Shown: positions 1 through 10,768 of the stretch, piece after piece
Position numbering within the stretch: position 1 is the stretch's first letter
Layout of the letters: every line of letters begins with the position of its first letter
Assembly: GCA_037176705.1 (NCBI GenBank)
Contig: CM073887.1
Location: 61,465,001-61,529,000 of the forward strand
Direction of reading: 5' to 3'
Source: Molossus alvarezi
Taxonomy: Eukaryota > Chordata > Mammalia > Chiroptera > Molossidae
Length of the DNA: 64,000 bases
The notes under the pieces: generated by a model
Told to the model about the DNA's origin: nothing
The model's input: only the letters and a program-made list of their open reading frames with translations
The model's database searches: none
Translations under genes and position numbers: made by a program

Positions 1-1194
1 TGCAAAAATCTGCTCTTTCCTCCCTCCATAACCAGTAGCTTATATTGGGTATTACATGGGGAAGTAGGCAAAAGAAAATATCAGTGGGTAAAACAGTTAC
101 AGGTAACAGGCATGGGGAAGTAATGGGAGATGGGGAATGTGGGCTGTCTCCAGTACACTGCCTCAAAGACTCCAGGGTTGCTAGCCTTTCTATAATGGGG
201 GGAGGCAGTTCTTAGGTAAGGAGAATGGACAGCATTCCCAAAGTAAACTCCCAGGGCATACAGCTTCCAGTCAGGTCAGAATGAGCATTCTTTAATCAGA
301 ACAAAGCAATCATGATGAACAGAGTAAGGATGTTCAACATTTCTTAGCACTTTGGCTAGCACCCCATTATGATTAGTTCTCTATTATTCTATTCTCTCCC
401 ATCCCTTTCAATTGGTACACCCCAATTACATTCACAGATCCCTGTTTATTTCAAATGCATGGACCTCATCCACAGGCAACAAATTGAAGTTCTCTATCAC
501 CACACCACCCAGTTTTCCTGGGTATATTTTTCCTCCTATATATTTCACCTGTGGAAACTGAGGAGCCACAGCTGGGAGGTGGCTTGGAGCATGTTTAAAC
601 ATCTATTTGAGTCAGAACCACGACATCTTGGCCTAATTTAACCCACGCAATGTATTTCAAAGAAAACCATTCAACACTAGCTCTTTCTGCTCTGAAATAG
701 CCAATTGAAGCCACAAGCTCCTCCCAGAGGACCTCCTGCTGGTCCCCTAAAGAGCCCCCATGTTCCTCTACCCAGGACTTCTCCAGCTGCTACCTTTCCT
801 TCCAGTCTATCCATGACTCCTTGGGGAGCCTGTGTCTAGTTCTCCTTGGGACCAGGTTGGGGCAAGCTTAGCACAGAGGATTTGGCTGGGAAGTGTTTGT
901 CAAATTAATGAATGCATCATATGCCTGATGAACTCCTGGACACCCTTCAAAAACCCAGCCTCAAATACCTTTTTTAGAATACCATCTTTCTCCCCCCAGA
1001 GAGAACCTCCACTCCCCCATTCCCCACTCCTCCAGCTCCAGGACCCATTCTCTAGCCCAGGCCCGCCTACACAGGCTGGGGGCATTTGTGGTCAGCTCTT
1101 CTTCCTGCAAGCTGGGGACTTCTTGAGGATCAGGACGAGACCTCTTGGGTATACAAAAAAATTGTCAGGAAGTGTTGAAAGGATGGAATCCATG
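1..1194. other. Intergenic DNA, no gene recognised
   Basis: Only short open frames with no recognisable protein. No SINE head or L1 phrase is seen before about 1195; a degraded LTR or DNA relic cannot be excluded. Confidence 0.4.
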
Positions 1195-1365
1195 TTGCAA
1201 GGCCTAGAGTCAGATGCCTTGAATTCACATCCTGGTAAGGTGGTAGACACTAAATTTGTCTCCTGGCCTCTCTGAACCTCACTTTCCCATTTATTAAATG
1301 TGTTTACTCAGGGCCCAGGCCCCAAGTTATTGCAAGGATGATATGAATTAACACATAAAGCATAT
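1195..1365 (+). repeat. MIR SINE
   Basis: Core-SINE wording: GCCTAGAGTCAGATGCCTTG, TCTGAACCTCACTTTCCCAT, then AAGGATGATATGAATTAACA. Confidence 0.7.
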
Positions 1366-1394
1366 GGTCTTGGGGACCTCAGGCTCCCGCCTGT

Positions 1395-1495
1395 CCCATA
1401 CAGGGAGTGATTAAACCCAGGACCAACAGCTATGTTCCCCTCTCCAGCACCTAGAACTAGAGTGTTGTCAATATACATGCTTAATGAATGTTGAC
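1395..1495 (+). repeat. L2 3'-end fragment
   Basis: CAGCACCTAGAACTAGAGTG then TTAATGAATGTTGACC, the ancient L2 3' terminus. Confidence 0.5.
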
Positions 1496-1823
1496 CAAAA
1501 GGGCTGGTGAGAAAGAAAAGAACGGTGAATATTTGAAAGACTGAAACCTAATATTGGTGAAGACATGGGATGGCTTAGCCTCCCTTATAAGCCACTTGGG
1601 GAAACAGCCTGATCTTTTCTCATCCATGAACCATCCATTCCACCCCTGAGCACTTTCTGGGGGGAAAGGGGGCATATTCATCAAAAGATGTGTGCAAAAA
1701 TGCTCAGAAAAGCTTTATCCATGATAGTAAAAAATTGGAAATAACCCAAATATCCACCAACAGGTGAAATGGAGAAATAGTGAATAATTGGGACCCAGTT
1801 GTTACAATAAGAAAAAAAATACT
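1496..1823 (+). mobile_element. Old L1 3' fragment
   Basis: AAAATGCTCAGAAAAGCTTT and GGAAATAACCCAAATATCCA are L1 3'-end phrases in sense. Interrupted by the following SINE. Confidence 0.7.
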
Positions 1824-2048
1824 GCCTCTCTGGTGTGGCTCAGTGGATTGAGTGTTGTCCAGTGGACTGAGAGGTCTCAGTTCAATTCCCGATCTGGGCA
1901 CATGCCTGGGTTTCGGGCTTGATCCCCAGTGGGGGCGTGCAGTAGGCAGCTGATTGATGTTTCTCACATGGATGTTTCTATCTCTCTTTCCTTTCCTCTC
2001 TCTCTAAAAAAGTCAATAAAAACTTATTAAAAAATAAATAAAGGAAAA
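1824..2048 (+). mobile_element. Bat tRNA-related SINE, type B
   Basis: CTCTGGTGTGGCTCAGTGGA head, B box TTCAATTCCCG, GATCCCCAGTGGGGGC body, TCAATAAAAACTT tail. Confidence 0.88.
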
Positions 2049-2163
2049 AAAAGTATTTGCAAAGATGTGGAGTGATTAGAACCATCATACACTGCTGGTG
2101 GGAGTTTAAAATGGTACAGCTGCTGTGGAAGCAATCTGGTAGTTCTTCAGAAAGCTAAACATG
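2049..2163 (+). mobile_element. Old L1 fragment
   Basis: CACTGCTGGTGGGAGTTTAA followed by a GAAGCAATCTGGTAGTTCTT-like stretch, the well-known L1 ORF2 3' region. Continues at 2612. Confidence 0.8.
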
Positions 2164-2263
2164 AGCCCTGGCTTTTGTGGCTCAGTTGGTTGAGGGTTCT
2201 CCCATGCATCAAAACGTTGCCGGTTTTATTCCTAGTCAGAGGCGTGCAAGAGGCAGCCAACTG

Positions 2264-2302
<39 letters not shown>

Positions 2303-2342
2303 TTTCTCTCTCAAAAAATTAATAAAAACATATATTTTTTAA
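2164..2342 (+). mobile_element. Bat tRNA-related SINE, type B, with expanded CT tract
   Basis: AGCCCTGGCTTTTGTGGCTC head; body carries an uninterrupted TC repeat (about 2265-2299); tail TTAATAAAAACAT. Confidence 0.82.
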
Positions 2343-2353
2343 AAAGCTAAATA

Positions 2354-2611
2354 TGCCCTGGCCGGTTTGGCTCAGCGGTTAGAGCGTCAGCCTGCGGTCC
2401 AGAGAGACCCGGGTTCGGTTCCCGCTAAGGGCACGTACCATGGCTGCTGTTTGTCCCCGGCCCTGGTTGGGTCGTGTGGGTGGCGGCCACTCGATGTGTC
2501 CCTTTCACATCGATGTTTCTCTCTCTTCCTCTCTCTCCTTCCCGCTCTATCTGAGTAAAAAATGGAAAAATGTCCTCGGATGAGGATTAAAATAAAATAA
2601 AGTAAAATAAA
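2354..2611 (+). mobile_element. Bat tRNA-related SINE, type A, young
   Basis: GCCCTGGCCGGTTTGGCTCA head, full body, GTCCTCGGATGAGGATTAAA tail. The flanks AAAAGCTAAATATG (2340s and 2610s) form a clean target duplication within L1. Confidence 0.92.
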
Positions 2612-3035
2612 AAGCTAAATATGAAATTACCACATGACCCAGCAAGTCCACTGCTAGGTATAGATTCAAGAGAATAGAAAGCTGATACTCAACAAAAACT
2701 TGTTCAGAGCAGCTCAATTCACAATAGCAAAATGGTGAAAACAACCCAAATATTCACCAGTGGATGAATAGATAAACACAATGTGTGGATAACCATCCAT
2801 ACAAAGGAACAAAGTAGTCATACATGCGACAACATGAATGAACCTTGAAAACATTGTAATAAGTGAAGAAAGCCAGCTAGAAATGGCCATACATTGTATT
2901 AATGTCCAGTATAGAAAAACCCATAGGGACAGAAAATAGATTAGGGATTGCCAGTTGCTGAAAGGAGGTGGCATAGAAATTGACTGCTGTTGGGGACCTG
3001 ACCTCCTTTTTAAAAAAATCCTCACCCTAGAATAT
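2612..3035 (+). mobile_element. Old L1 3' fragment (continuation)
   Basis: ATTACCACATGACCCAGCAA, TTCACAATAGCAAAATGGTG and CCAGTGGATGAATAGATAAA are standard L1 3' phrases. Confidence 0.82.
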
Positions 3036-3238
3036 GTTTTTTTACAATTGATTTTAGAGAAAGAGGAAGGGAGAGGGAGAAAGAGAGAAACATCAATGTG
3101 AGGGAGAAATATCGATCAGCTGCCTCCTGATTGGGGATTGAGCCCAAAATCTGGGTATGTGCCCTGACCTGGAATCAAACCTGAGATCCTTCAGAGCACA
3201 GAACGACGCTCCAACAAACTGAGCTCCACCAGCCAGGA
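3036..3238 (-). mobile_element. Bat tRNA-related SINE, type B
   Basis: ATTGATTTTAGAGAAAGAGG at left, TGAGCTCCACCAGCCAGGAT (reverse of the head) at right. Confidence 0.82.
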
Positions 3239-3590
3239 TGAAGGGGATGAAAGTGTTATGCAGCTAGATATTAGTGAGGGTTACACAACATTGTGAATGT
3301 ACCAACTGTAACTAAATTATACACTTTAAATGGTTAAAATGATAAGTTCTATGTTATATATATTTTACCACAATATAAAAATTAAAAATAGTACCCAGGA
3401 CTATTACATAGCCATGAAAAGTCTCAAATACCTGCTCCTCAGCACAACAGGAGGAGCAAGAGAAGCCAGATCCAAGAGTGCAAATCCTGTGTGACCCCAT
3501 TTCTGTGAAGTTCAAAACCAGGTAAAATTCACCTACCGTGACAGGGGTCATGGCAGTGGTCACCTTGAGGGTGGAGAGAATCTACTGGAG
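3239..3590 (+). mobile_element. Old L1 3'-UTR fragment
   Basis: ACTTTAAATGGTTAAAATGA and ATATTTTACCACAATATAAA give an L1M-type 3' end. A second piece follows (AGAAGCCAGATCCAAGAGTG, CCCATTTCTGTGAAGTTCAA). Confidence 0.7.
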
Positions 3591-4009
3591 GGTCCAAGAA
3601 ACCTCCAAGGCTGGGAATGTCCTAAATCCCAACCTGAGAACTGTTACCTCATCAAGCCCTACTTCTGACATTGGTGAACTTGAGTAAGCCCATGTTAAAA
3701 AGAGACAAAAATTACCAGGGGAAGAAAATGAGAGCATCCAGCAGCCCTGAGGACCCAGAGTTCCATTTTCCTCACAAATGCTATCACCTGACTCCTGGTG
3801 ACTTTGAAACAGGCATGAAGCTGGGTGGGCATGGACAAAGGTAGGAGGTCAGTGACCTGCATCTGGTTTCTGGGATTTCAGAAATGGTCTCCAGATGCTT
3901 CTTCATCTCTGGGGAGGTGCTCCCACACTTCCCGCACCAGAGTTCCCAGCCTGGGGACATTCTGAGACAGGAAAACTTCAGGGCTCCCAAATACTAAGAA
4001 TATCAGAAG
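3591..4009. other. Intergenic DNA, nothing recognised
   Basis: No gene or named repeat could be assigned. Confidence 0.4.
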
Positions 4010-4240
4010 TCACCCTGGCTAGTGTGGCTCAGTTGATTGGGTGTCATCCTATGCACCAACTGGTCAGGGCACATACTTGATCCCAGCTAGGGGGCATGCA
4101 GGAGGCAAGCCTATGGATGTATCACTCTCACATAGATGTTTCTCTCTCTCTCTCTCCCCCCCTCCTCCTTTCCTCTTTCTCTAAAAAATTTTCAGTTAAA
4201 AATCTTAAAAAAACAAAACAAAAAGAAAGAAAGAAAGAAT
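4010..4240 (+). mobile_element. Bat tRNA-related SINE, type B
   Basis: CACCCTGGCTAGTGTGGCTC head; CT-rich body; A-rich tail ending in AAAG repeats. Confidence 0.85.
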
Positions 4241-4349
4241 ATCAGAGGACTATTGGGGCACCCTTCCCTCCCAATAAAATTCTCTGGTGGAAATACATCT
4301 CGACAACTCAGGGTTCTTTAAGATCAACTAGCATGAATAACTCACAACC

Positions 4350-4506
4350 TTGAGCAGAAGGAAGAGTAGAGACTTTAGTCGGAAGGTGCTGGGTTTGTGT
4401 CCTAACCCAATCAATAAATACACATAAAGGAGGAGGGTGGGGATGGGGAGGGGGGTTAATGGGGGAAATGAGGAGAAATCTGTAATACTTTAAAAAATAA
4501 AGATAA
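4350..4506 (+). mobile_element. L1/HAL1 3'-terminal fragment
   Basis: TTAATGGGGGAAATGAGGAG then ATACTTTAAAAAATAAAGAT parallels the 3' terminus of the element at 4507-6824. It is the landing site of that element. Confidence 0.6.
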
Positions 4507-5359
4507 GACTTCCGGTCAAGATGGCGGCGTAGGTAAACGCGGTATCGCGTCCTCCCACAACCACATCAAAGTTACAGCTAAACTACAGAACAACCATCAT
4601 TCAAAACCACATGAAATCAAGCTGAATGGAAGTCGTACAACTACGAAATTAAAGCAGCAGCCACATCCAGACTGGTAGGAGGGGTGGAGGCGGACGAGCT
4701 GGTCCCACACCCACATGTCGCGGATAAAAATCAGGAGGACACTTCAGCTGGGAAGGTCCTCCCTGAGGACTGAGGTGTCCCATCCCACACCAGACGCCCC
4801 ACTCAGGGTTCCAGTGCCAGGAAGAGAAGTCCCATAACTTCTGGCTGGAAAACCAGCAGGAACTGAGGCTCAGGGAAGCTGACTCGGCTGGAGCCCCAGG
4901 CAGCTCCTCTTAAAGGGCCCGCACACAGACTTATTGGACTCACTCCCTCTAAGCTTGGAGGGGAGGCAGCTCGAGGGGAACCAGAGACATACAGGGAAGA
5001 ACTGAGCTGTTTGGCACTGGAGCGAAGGATGGAGAAGGGCTTTCTCTGGGACAAACGTGCTGTCAGAGGCCTTTGTTCCTTTGGTGAGCCCTTCCCTGAG
5101 GCAGCAGAGAGTCGCCATATCTGGGACTCCAGCAACCTGGCTCACACTGTTTGCCCTGCCCTGGTGATTTCCTGAGGCCCCGCCCCACTCAACTTTCAGG
5201 CCCACCCAAGCTGTTGCCACTTGCTTAACCATAGGATTGGCCTGTCTTGGATCCTACTTCAGGTTTTCCTAAATTCTTTCAAACAAGCAGCACCTGGTCT
5301 CAGATAGCCCCATACCTCTCATTAAGTAATACACAGAAACAAACACAGAGAGGCAGCCA

Positions 5360-6447
5360 AAATGAGGAGACAAAGAAACAGGTCCCAAATGAAAGAACAG
5401 AACAAAACCCCAAGAAAGAACTAAGCGAAATGGAGATAAGCAACCTAACAGATGCTGAGTTCAAAATACTGCTTATAAGGATGCTCAATGAACTTAGTGA
5501 GGGCCTCAAGAGCATAAAAAAGAACGAGTCAGAAATGATGGATGCACCGTCAGAAATGAAGGAGGCATTAACTGAAATAAAGAATGAGCCTGGCTGGTGT
5601 GGCTCAGTGGTTGAGCATTGACCCATGCATCAAGAGGTCTTGGGTTTGATTCCCGGTTAGGGCACATGCCCAGGTTGTGGGCCCGATCCCCAGTAGGGGG
5701 CAAGCAGTCAATTGATGTTCCCTCTCATTGATGTTTCTATCTCTCTCTCCCTCTCCCTTCTTTCTCTCTAAAATTAATAAAGAAGAAAAATTAAAAAAAA
5801 AAAAGAATGATTTGCACAGATTCAATAGTAGAGTACATAAATCCAAGAAACAAACCATTGATTTGGAATATAAGGAAGCAAAAAACACCCAATCACAACA
5901 GCAAAAAAAAAAAAGAATCCAAAAAAATGAGGATAGTGTAAGGAGCCTCTGGGACAACTTCAAGCATGCCAACATTCTCATCTTTGGGGTGCCAGAAGGA
6001 GAAGAGTGAGAACAAGAAATCAAAAACCTGTTTGAACCAATAATGGCAGAAAACTTTCCTAACTTGGTGAAGGAAACAGACATACAAGTCCAGGAAGCAC
6101 AGAGAGTCCCAAACAAGATGAACCCCAAGAGGCCCACACCAAGATACATCATCATCAAAATGCAAAAGGTTCAAGACAAAGAATCTTAAAAGCAGCAAGA
6201 GAAAAGCAGTTAGTTACCTACAAGGGAGTTCCCATAAGGCTGTCAGCTGATTTCTCAGAAAAACTTTGCAGGCCAGAAGGGAGTGGCAAGAAATATTCAG
6301 AATGATGAAAAGCAAGAACCTGCAACCAAGATTACTCTATCCTGCAAAGCTGTCATTTAGAATCGATGGCCATACAAAGAGTTTCCCAGACAAGAAGAAG
6401 TTAAAGGAGTTTATCACCACCAAACCGTTATTATATGAAATGATGTA
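5360..6447 (+). pseudogene. Broken L1/HAL1 ORF1-type open frame in HAL1-like copy 1
   Basis: ORF1p is an RNA-binding chaperone of LINE particles. Fragments visible: EMEISNLTDAEFKILLIRML (coiled-coil side), NFKHANILIFGVPEGEE (RRM-like, ~5957-6009), and a C-terminal domain from QARREWQEIF to FITTKPLL (6266-6448). The frame is interrupted by a 1-nt loss near 5420, the SINE at 5588-5801 and an in-frame stop after the GVPEGEE stretch. Not functional. Confidence 0.75.
5588..5801 (+). mobile_element. Bat tRNA-related SINE, type B, inserted in HAL1-like copy 1
   Basis: GCCTGGCTGGTGTGGCTCAG head, AATTAATAAAGAAG tail, and an exact 9-bp target duplication AAAGAATGA (5579-5587, 5802-5810). Younger than its host element. 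Confidence 0.95.
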
Positions 6448-6837
6448 GGGTCGTTTTGAAGAAAAAGATAAAATATATGAACAAACAAAATGGCAATGAA
6501 TACATATCTGTCGACAATGGAATCTACAAACAAAATGAACACGCAGAACAGAATCATTCTCATAGATAGAGAACATTTTGTTAGTTGCCAGATGGGAGGG
6601 GGGCTGGGGGAATGGGTGAAAAAGATGAAGAGATTAAGAAGTACAAATTCATTGCCAGACTGACAAACCTCAAAGGGAAAGGGGTTGGGGCGTGGGAAGA
6701 AATAAACCAATGGACACAGACAATAGTGTGGGAAAAGGTGGGATTGGGGAGGAGGGGGTCAATGGGGGAAAAATGAGGAACATCTAAAATACATTCAACA
6801 ATAAAGATTAAAAATAAATAAATAAAAATAAAGATAA

Positions 6838-7494
6838 ATTTTAAAAAATAGAACTACCAAAAAAAGAAATAAATAACATGTGAAGGAATGAATGAACAAA
6901 TGAGTGGTGGGCCAATGAGCTTTTCATCCCTGTTCCACAAGCCTTTATCAAACACTTCCCAGATGCTCAGCCTTGTCTTGCAAAAGGTCAGGGCCCCAGA
7001 GAGGCCTCAGCCTGGTCTGGCCTCCAACAAGTTATCATCCTGGTAGGGAACAGAGCCTGACACAAACACTCTCACTTTCATGATTGCTCAGAGCAATAAT
7101 AATTTTTTAAAATCATGAGGGAGGGATCAGAATAGAGGAAGTATGCCGGGGCCAAAAAGAAAGAGAGGAAGTAGATTGCCAGAATGTTAGACAACATGTG
7201 GCCAGTGACTGTTACACACTGACCAGGGAAGAAGGTGGGCTGAACAACTCAGATAATGAAGAGTAAAGACTGGTTGATCCTGTTTCCCAAACCTTTTCAT
7301 TTGTTTTGATTTCGTTTGTATACCTCCAGAGATGGGGTGCTCCCAAGGGAGATAGCATGGGCATGGACAACTGTCAGATGTTTGATACAATGTGATTTTT
7401 CAAGTAGTGGCTGTCATAGGTAAAAGAGCTGAATGAGATTGTTTGGATGGGAGGGATATCCATGTAAGCTGGGCAGTCAGTCAGTCACTGCCAT
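6838..7494. other. Intergenic DNA, no gene recognised
   Basis: Nothing supportable beyond weak, old interspersed-repeat resemblance. Confidence 0.4.
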
Positions 7495-7700
7495 AGGTTG
7501 GATCTGGAATCATATCCACCTTAGTTCGAATCTCTGCTCTGTCACTTATTGGCCTGATGACTTCATTTCTCCAAGCCTCAGTTTTCTCTTTCTTACAAAA
7601 TGACCCTAATAACAGCATCTACCTCATAGGTTTGTGCATGTATTCAATGAGCTAATAGGATAAAATGCCTGGAACACAACAGGTGCAGAAGTATTTTTTC
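7495..7700 (+). repeat. MIR SINE
   Basis: CTGCTCTGTCACTTATTGGC, CAAGCCTCAGTTTTCTCTTT, TACCTCATAGGTTTGTGCAT: near full-length MIR. Confidence 0.8.
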
Positions 7701-8047
7701 CTGCTCCAGGCCCAGAGTACTCTGGAATGTGTCCCAAACACACTGTACTTTGCTAATTCTAAAACTTCGTACATTTTCACTTCTTCATGTGCTCTTGCCG
7801 CGCCACCCACACTTGGCAAACTCTGACACATCTCTCAAAGCCCTAGCTACAAAATACCTTTCTTTCTTTTCTTTTTCTTTTTTAAATTGTTAACACTATT
7901 ACAGATGTTATTCATTTTACAAGATACCTTTCTTTTCTCTGTTCAAACCCTGACCTAGGGAGCTGGGAGCATCTGGACATGGTTCTGACTGGGCCTACTG
8001 TGATGTTATACTGCCACCAGTGAGACGACAAGACCTCGGTGTTGTCT
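7701..8047. other. Intergenic DNA, unassigned
   Basis: Includes a T/C-rich run (7858-7890). No gene. Confidence 0.4.
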
Positions 8048-9327
8048 TTTTTTTTTTTTTTAATTTACAGATATCCCTCTCCCCCCCCCCCTTGACTCCC
8101 TCTTCTCCAATCCCACCCCCCTCCTGCTTTCCCCACATTATTGTCTGTGTCTTTTGGTTATGTATATGTGCATATAAGTTCTTTGGTTTCTCTCTTCCCA
8201 CCCCACCTCCCCCCTTCCCTTTGAGGTTCATCAGTCTAACAATCAATTTGTACTTCTTGATCCCTTCATCTTTTTCACCCAACTTCACTCCCATTTGGCA
8301 ACCAACGAAATGTTCTCTGTATCTATGAGTCTGTTTCTGTTCTGCTTGCTCATTTTGTTTGTAGATTCAATTGTTGATAGATATGTATTTATTGCCATTT
8401 TATTGTTCATATTTTTTTATCTTCTTCTTCAAGAAGACCCGTCAACATATAATACTGGTTTGGTGGTGATGAACTCCTTTCGCTTTTTCTTGTCTGGGAA
8501 GCTCTTCATATGTCCTTCAGTCCAAATGATAGCTTTGCAGGATAAAGTAATCTTGATTGTAGGTCCTTGCTCTCTCTCTTCTTCTGGCACCCCTATGATG
8601 TAAATGTTGGCACACTTGAAGTTGTCCCAGACACTCCTTACACTATCTGAAGCAGGAGGCAAAACAGGCCAATCCTATGGTAAAGCCACTGGAAACAGCT
8701 TGGGTGCTCCTGAAAGTTAGGTGAGACAAGGCCTCAGGGAATCACCAGGGCAGGACAAACAGTATGAGCCAGGTTTCTGGAGTCCCAGATATGGCAGCCC
8801 TCTGCCTGCCCTGTGGGGAAGGACTCACCAAAGGAACAACGGCCTCCACCAGCACATCTGTCGAGGAGAAAGCTGCCTCTCCAGTCCTTGCCTCAATGCA
8901 AAACAACTCAGTTCTTCCCTGTATGTCTCTGGTGCCTTTCAAGCTGCCTCCCCTCCATGCTGGAACTTAGAGGGAGCTGGTCCGAGTAAGTCCGTGTGTG
9001 GGCCCTTTAGGAGAAGCTGCCTGGGGCTCCAGAAGCCTCAGCCTCCCTCAGCCTCAGTTCCCGCTGGTTTTTACCCAGCATTGGAACCCTGCGCTGGGCG
9101 CCTGGTGTGGGATGGGAACCCTTCAGTCCTTAGGGAGGACCTTCACAGTTGAGGTGTCCCTCCTGATTTTTATCCACCACACCTGGATGTGGAACCAGCC
9201 CGACGGAGCCTCTGCGATTTCAGGCAATTCTGAAGGATGGTTGTTCTGTAGTTTAGTTGTAATTTTGATGTTGTTGTGGGAAGAGGCGAGTATCACGTTT
9301 ACTTATGCCACCATCTTGACTGGAAGT
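8048..9327 (-). mobile_element. HAL1-like LINE copy 2, internally deleted
   Basis: Reverse copy of the same family: 5' end at right (CACCATCTTGACTGGAAGT), T run at left (A tail). The order is 3' UTR, remnant of ORF1 C-terminus (SFPDKKKRKEFITTKP), then two jumps: part of the RNA-binding domain is missing near 8580, and the N-terminal half of ORF1 is missing near 8648, where the sequence goes directly to 5' UTR. No ORF2. About 1.28 kb. TTGTCTT near both ends may be a short target duplication. Confidence 0.8.
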
Positions 9328-9375
9328 GGTTCTTGTCTTCTTGAAGGAAAGATTTCAATCAAGAGACAAAGTGTA

Positions 9376-9476
9376 GCACTGGCTGGTTTGGCTCAGTGAT
9401 TGCAGCATTGGCCTGTGGACCAGAGAGTCCTGGGTTTGGTTCCCGCTAGGGGCACGTACCGAGAGAGAGAGAGAGA

Positions 9477-9507
<31 letters not shown>

Positions 9508-9508
9508 T
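9376..9508 (+). mobile_element. Truncated bat SINE type A plus GA repeat
   Basis: CACTGGCTGGTTTGGCTCAG head through GGCACGTACC, then an (AG)n run from about 9461 replaces the rest. Confidence 0.82.
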
Positions 9509-10044
9509 AGAAAAGTAAGAAAAAATTTATCAGCCACAGCAAAAACACACTTAGGATAGTGAAACAAAGAAGGGCATAGAAGAAGCAACAGGAGAGCCTA
9601 AGCTGGGCTGCTTTGGCTCACTGAGAAGTCAGAGTAAAGGGGCCTTAGAGACAGATTCAGGGGATTAGCCCCAGACAGCTGCTGCTGCCCATTGCTCCCC
9701 TGGTTGCAAGTTTCATAGGATACTTTGGAGGGAAGAAGGGGAAAAGGGAATGGTGCTGGTGTGCTCCCCTAGGGGAGAGCCCACGCTGGGTCCTTCAGTT
9801 TGAGTGTATTTATCTCTTGCAGGTGGGAATTATAGGGGAGGGGTTTGGGAAGAGTCTCAATAGAATATTCGTTAGCTTTCCAGGTGTGTTCTCTCAGAGC
9901 CCTGGTGTCCACTGATTGGTTGGTGCCAGGGCAGGGGTTCATTAGTCAATGTACCTGGTCCTGAGACAGTCACTGGGTCAGTGGTCTGGTTTTGCTGCTT
10001 TTCTGAGCCTGGAGCTGAAATCCAACTGAGACTTAGATGTTATC
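9509..10044. other. Intergenic DNA, unassigned
   Basis: No exon or recognisable repeat. Confidence 0.4.
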
Positions 10045-10144
10045 CCCCCCCCCCTTTGGTGGTACGTGCTCCTAGCGAGAACCGAACCCCAGACTCTCTG
10101 GTCCGCAGGCCGATGCTCAACCGCTGAGCCAAACTGGTCAGGGC
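10045..10144 (-). mobile_element. Truncated bat SINE type A (5' half only)
   Basis: Ends GAGCCAAACTGGTCAGGGC at right; begins after a C9 run at left. CTTAGATGTTATC before and CTAGATGTTATC after form a target duplication, so the truncation occurred at insertion. Confidence 0.88.
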
Positions 10145-10559
10145 CTAGATGTTATCTTTAGGGAGAAAAAGGTCAGGGGATCTAAACCACTTGACTATGG
10201 ATATGAAAAAATCAGGGGGTCCAAACCACATGATCAACGATATGCTAGAGGGGCGAGGTTTTCCTAGTTTTGCCCCTTGCTAGGCATCTGGTGGGTTTCA
10301 GTACCTGGCCCAACATCCTTGCTCTGTTCCTGTCTGTCTAACTGCCTGTACCAATGCGAGCTCTCCAGGGCAGAGATTCCGATTGGCATGTGGTCGGCAT
10401 GCGGTCAAAGCTCGTTGAATGAGTGTGTGGGTGGGTGGGTGGGTGGATGGATGGATGGACGATCACTTGTGGGGCAGTGCAAAGTACAGACCCAGACGTG
10501 GGTACAGCTTCCACCACTTCAAAGGGCCAGTAGGGGGCAGATAACCGGCAGAAGGAATT
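10145..10559. other. MAP1S upstream region
   Basis: Unique-looking DNA with a GGGT/GGAT simple repeat at 10425-10460. Confidence 0.5.
10425..10460 (+). repeat. GGGT/GGAT simple repeat
   Basis: Four to five GGGT-type units followed by GGAT units, about 190 nt upstream of the MAP1S start codon. Confidence 0.85.
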
Positions 10560-10647
10560 CCGGGTGGGGTCCTTAGCGTTTCCGGTTCAGCCTCTTTAAG
10601 GGGCGGGGCCGGCGGGCGGGCTCTGGCAGCGCCAGGGCGGTGCGAAG

Positions 10648-10768
10648 ATGGCGAAGGCGGCGGCCGGGCCCTGTGCGGCTGAGGCGCCGAGCTCGCTGCT
10701 GCTGGTGGTGGGCGGCGAGTGCAGCTGCCCGGGTCTGCTGAACTATGTGCTGGAGGAGCTCGAACGAG
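10648..10768 (+). CDS. MAP1S: MAP1S coding exon 1
   Basis: Encodes residues 1-40 ([20 protein letters not shown] start). It ends CGA G followed by a GTGGGG donor, a weak G-rich 5' splice site; intron phase 1. Confidence 0.95.

Larger units (their letters stand above)
4507..6824 (+). mobile_element. HAL1-like LINE copy 1 (ORF1 only, no ORF2)
   Basis: Starts GACTTCCGGTCAAGATGGCG, an L1-type 5' end with a YY1-like CAAGATGGCGG site, and ends CAATAAAGATTAAAAATAAA. An exact 13-bp target duplication (AAAATAAAGATAA at 4494-4506 and 6825-6837) shows both ends are intact. It has a 5' UTR (to ~5360), an L1 ORF1-like frame (~5360-6447, broken by a SINE and frameshifts), then passes straight into a G-rich L1 3' UTR. 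There is no ORF2 and no room for one. The C-terminal ORF1 part (ARREWQEIFRMMKSKNLQPR, KLSFRI, SFPDKKKLKEFITTKP) is clear. Half-L1 (HAL1) elements of this type are known in mammals and are moved by L1 enzymes. Without the SINE it is about 2.1 kb. Confidence 0.85.

Noticed and set aside
5247..5621. Open frame with Thr/Glu/Lys-rich protein as a host gene
   Set aside because: It is the N-terminal part of LINE ORF1 within HAL1-like copy 1, running into a SINE.
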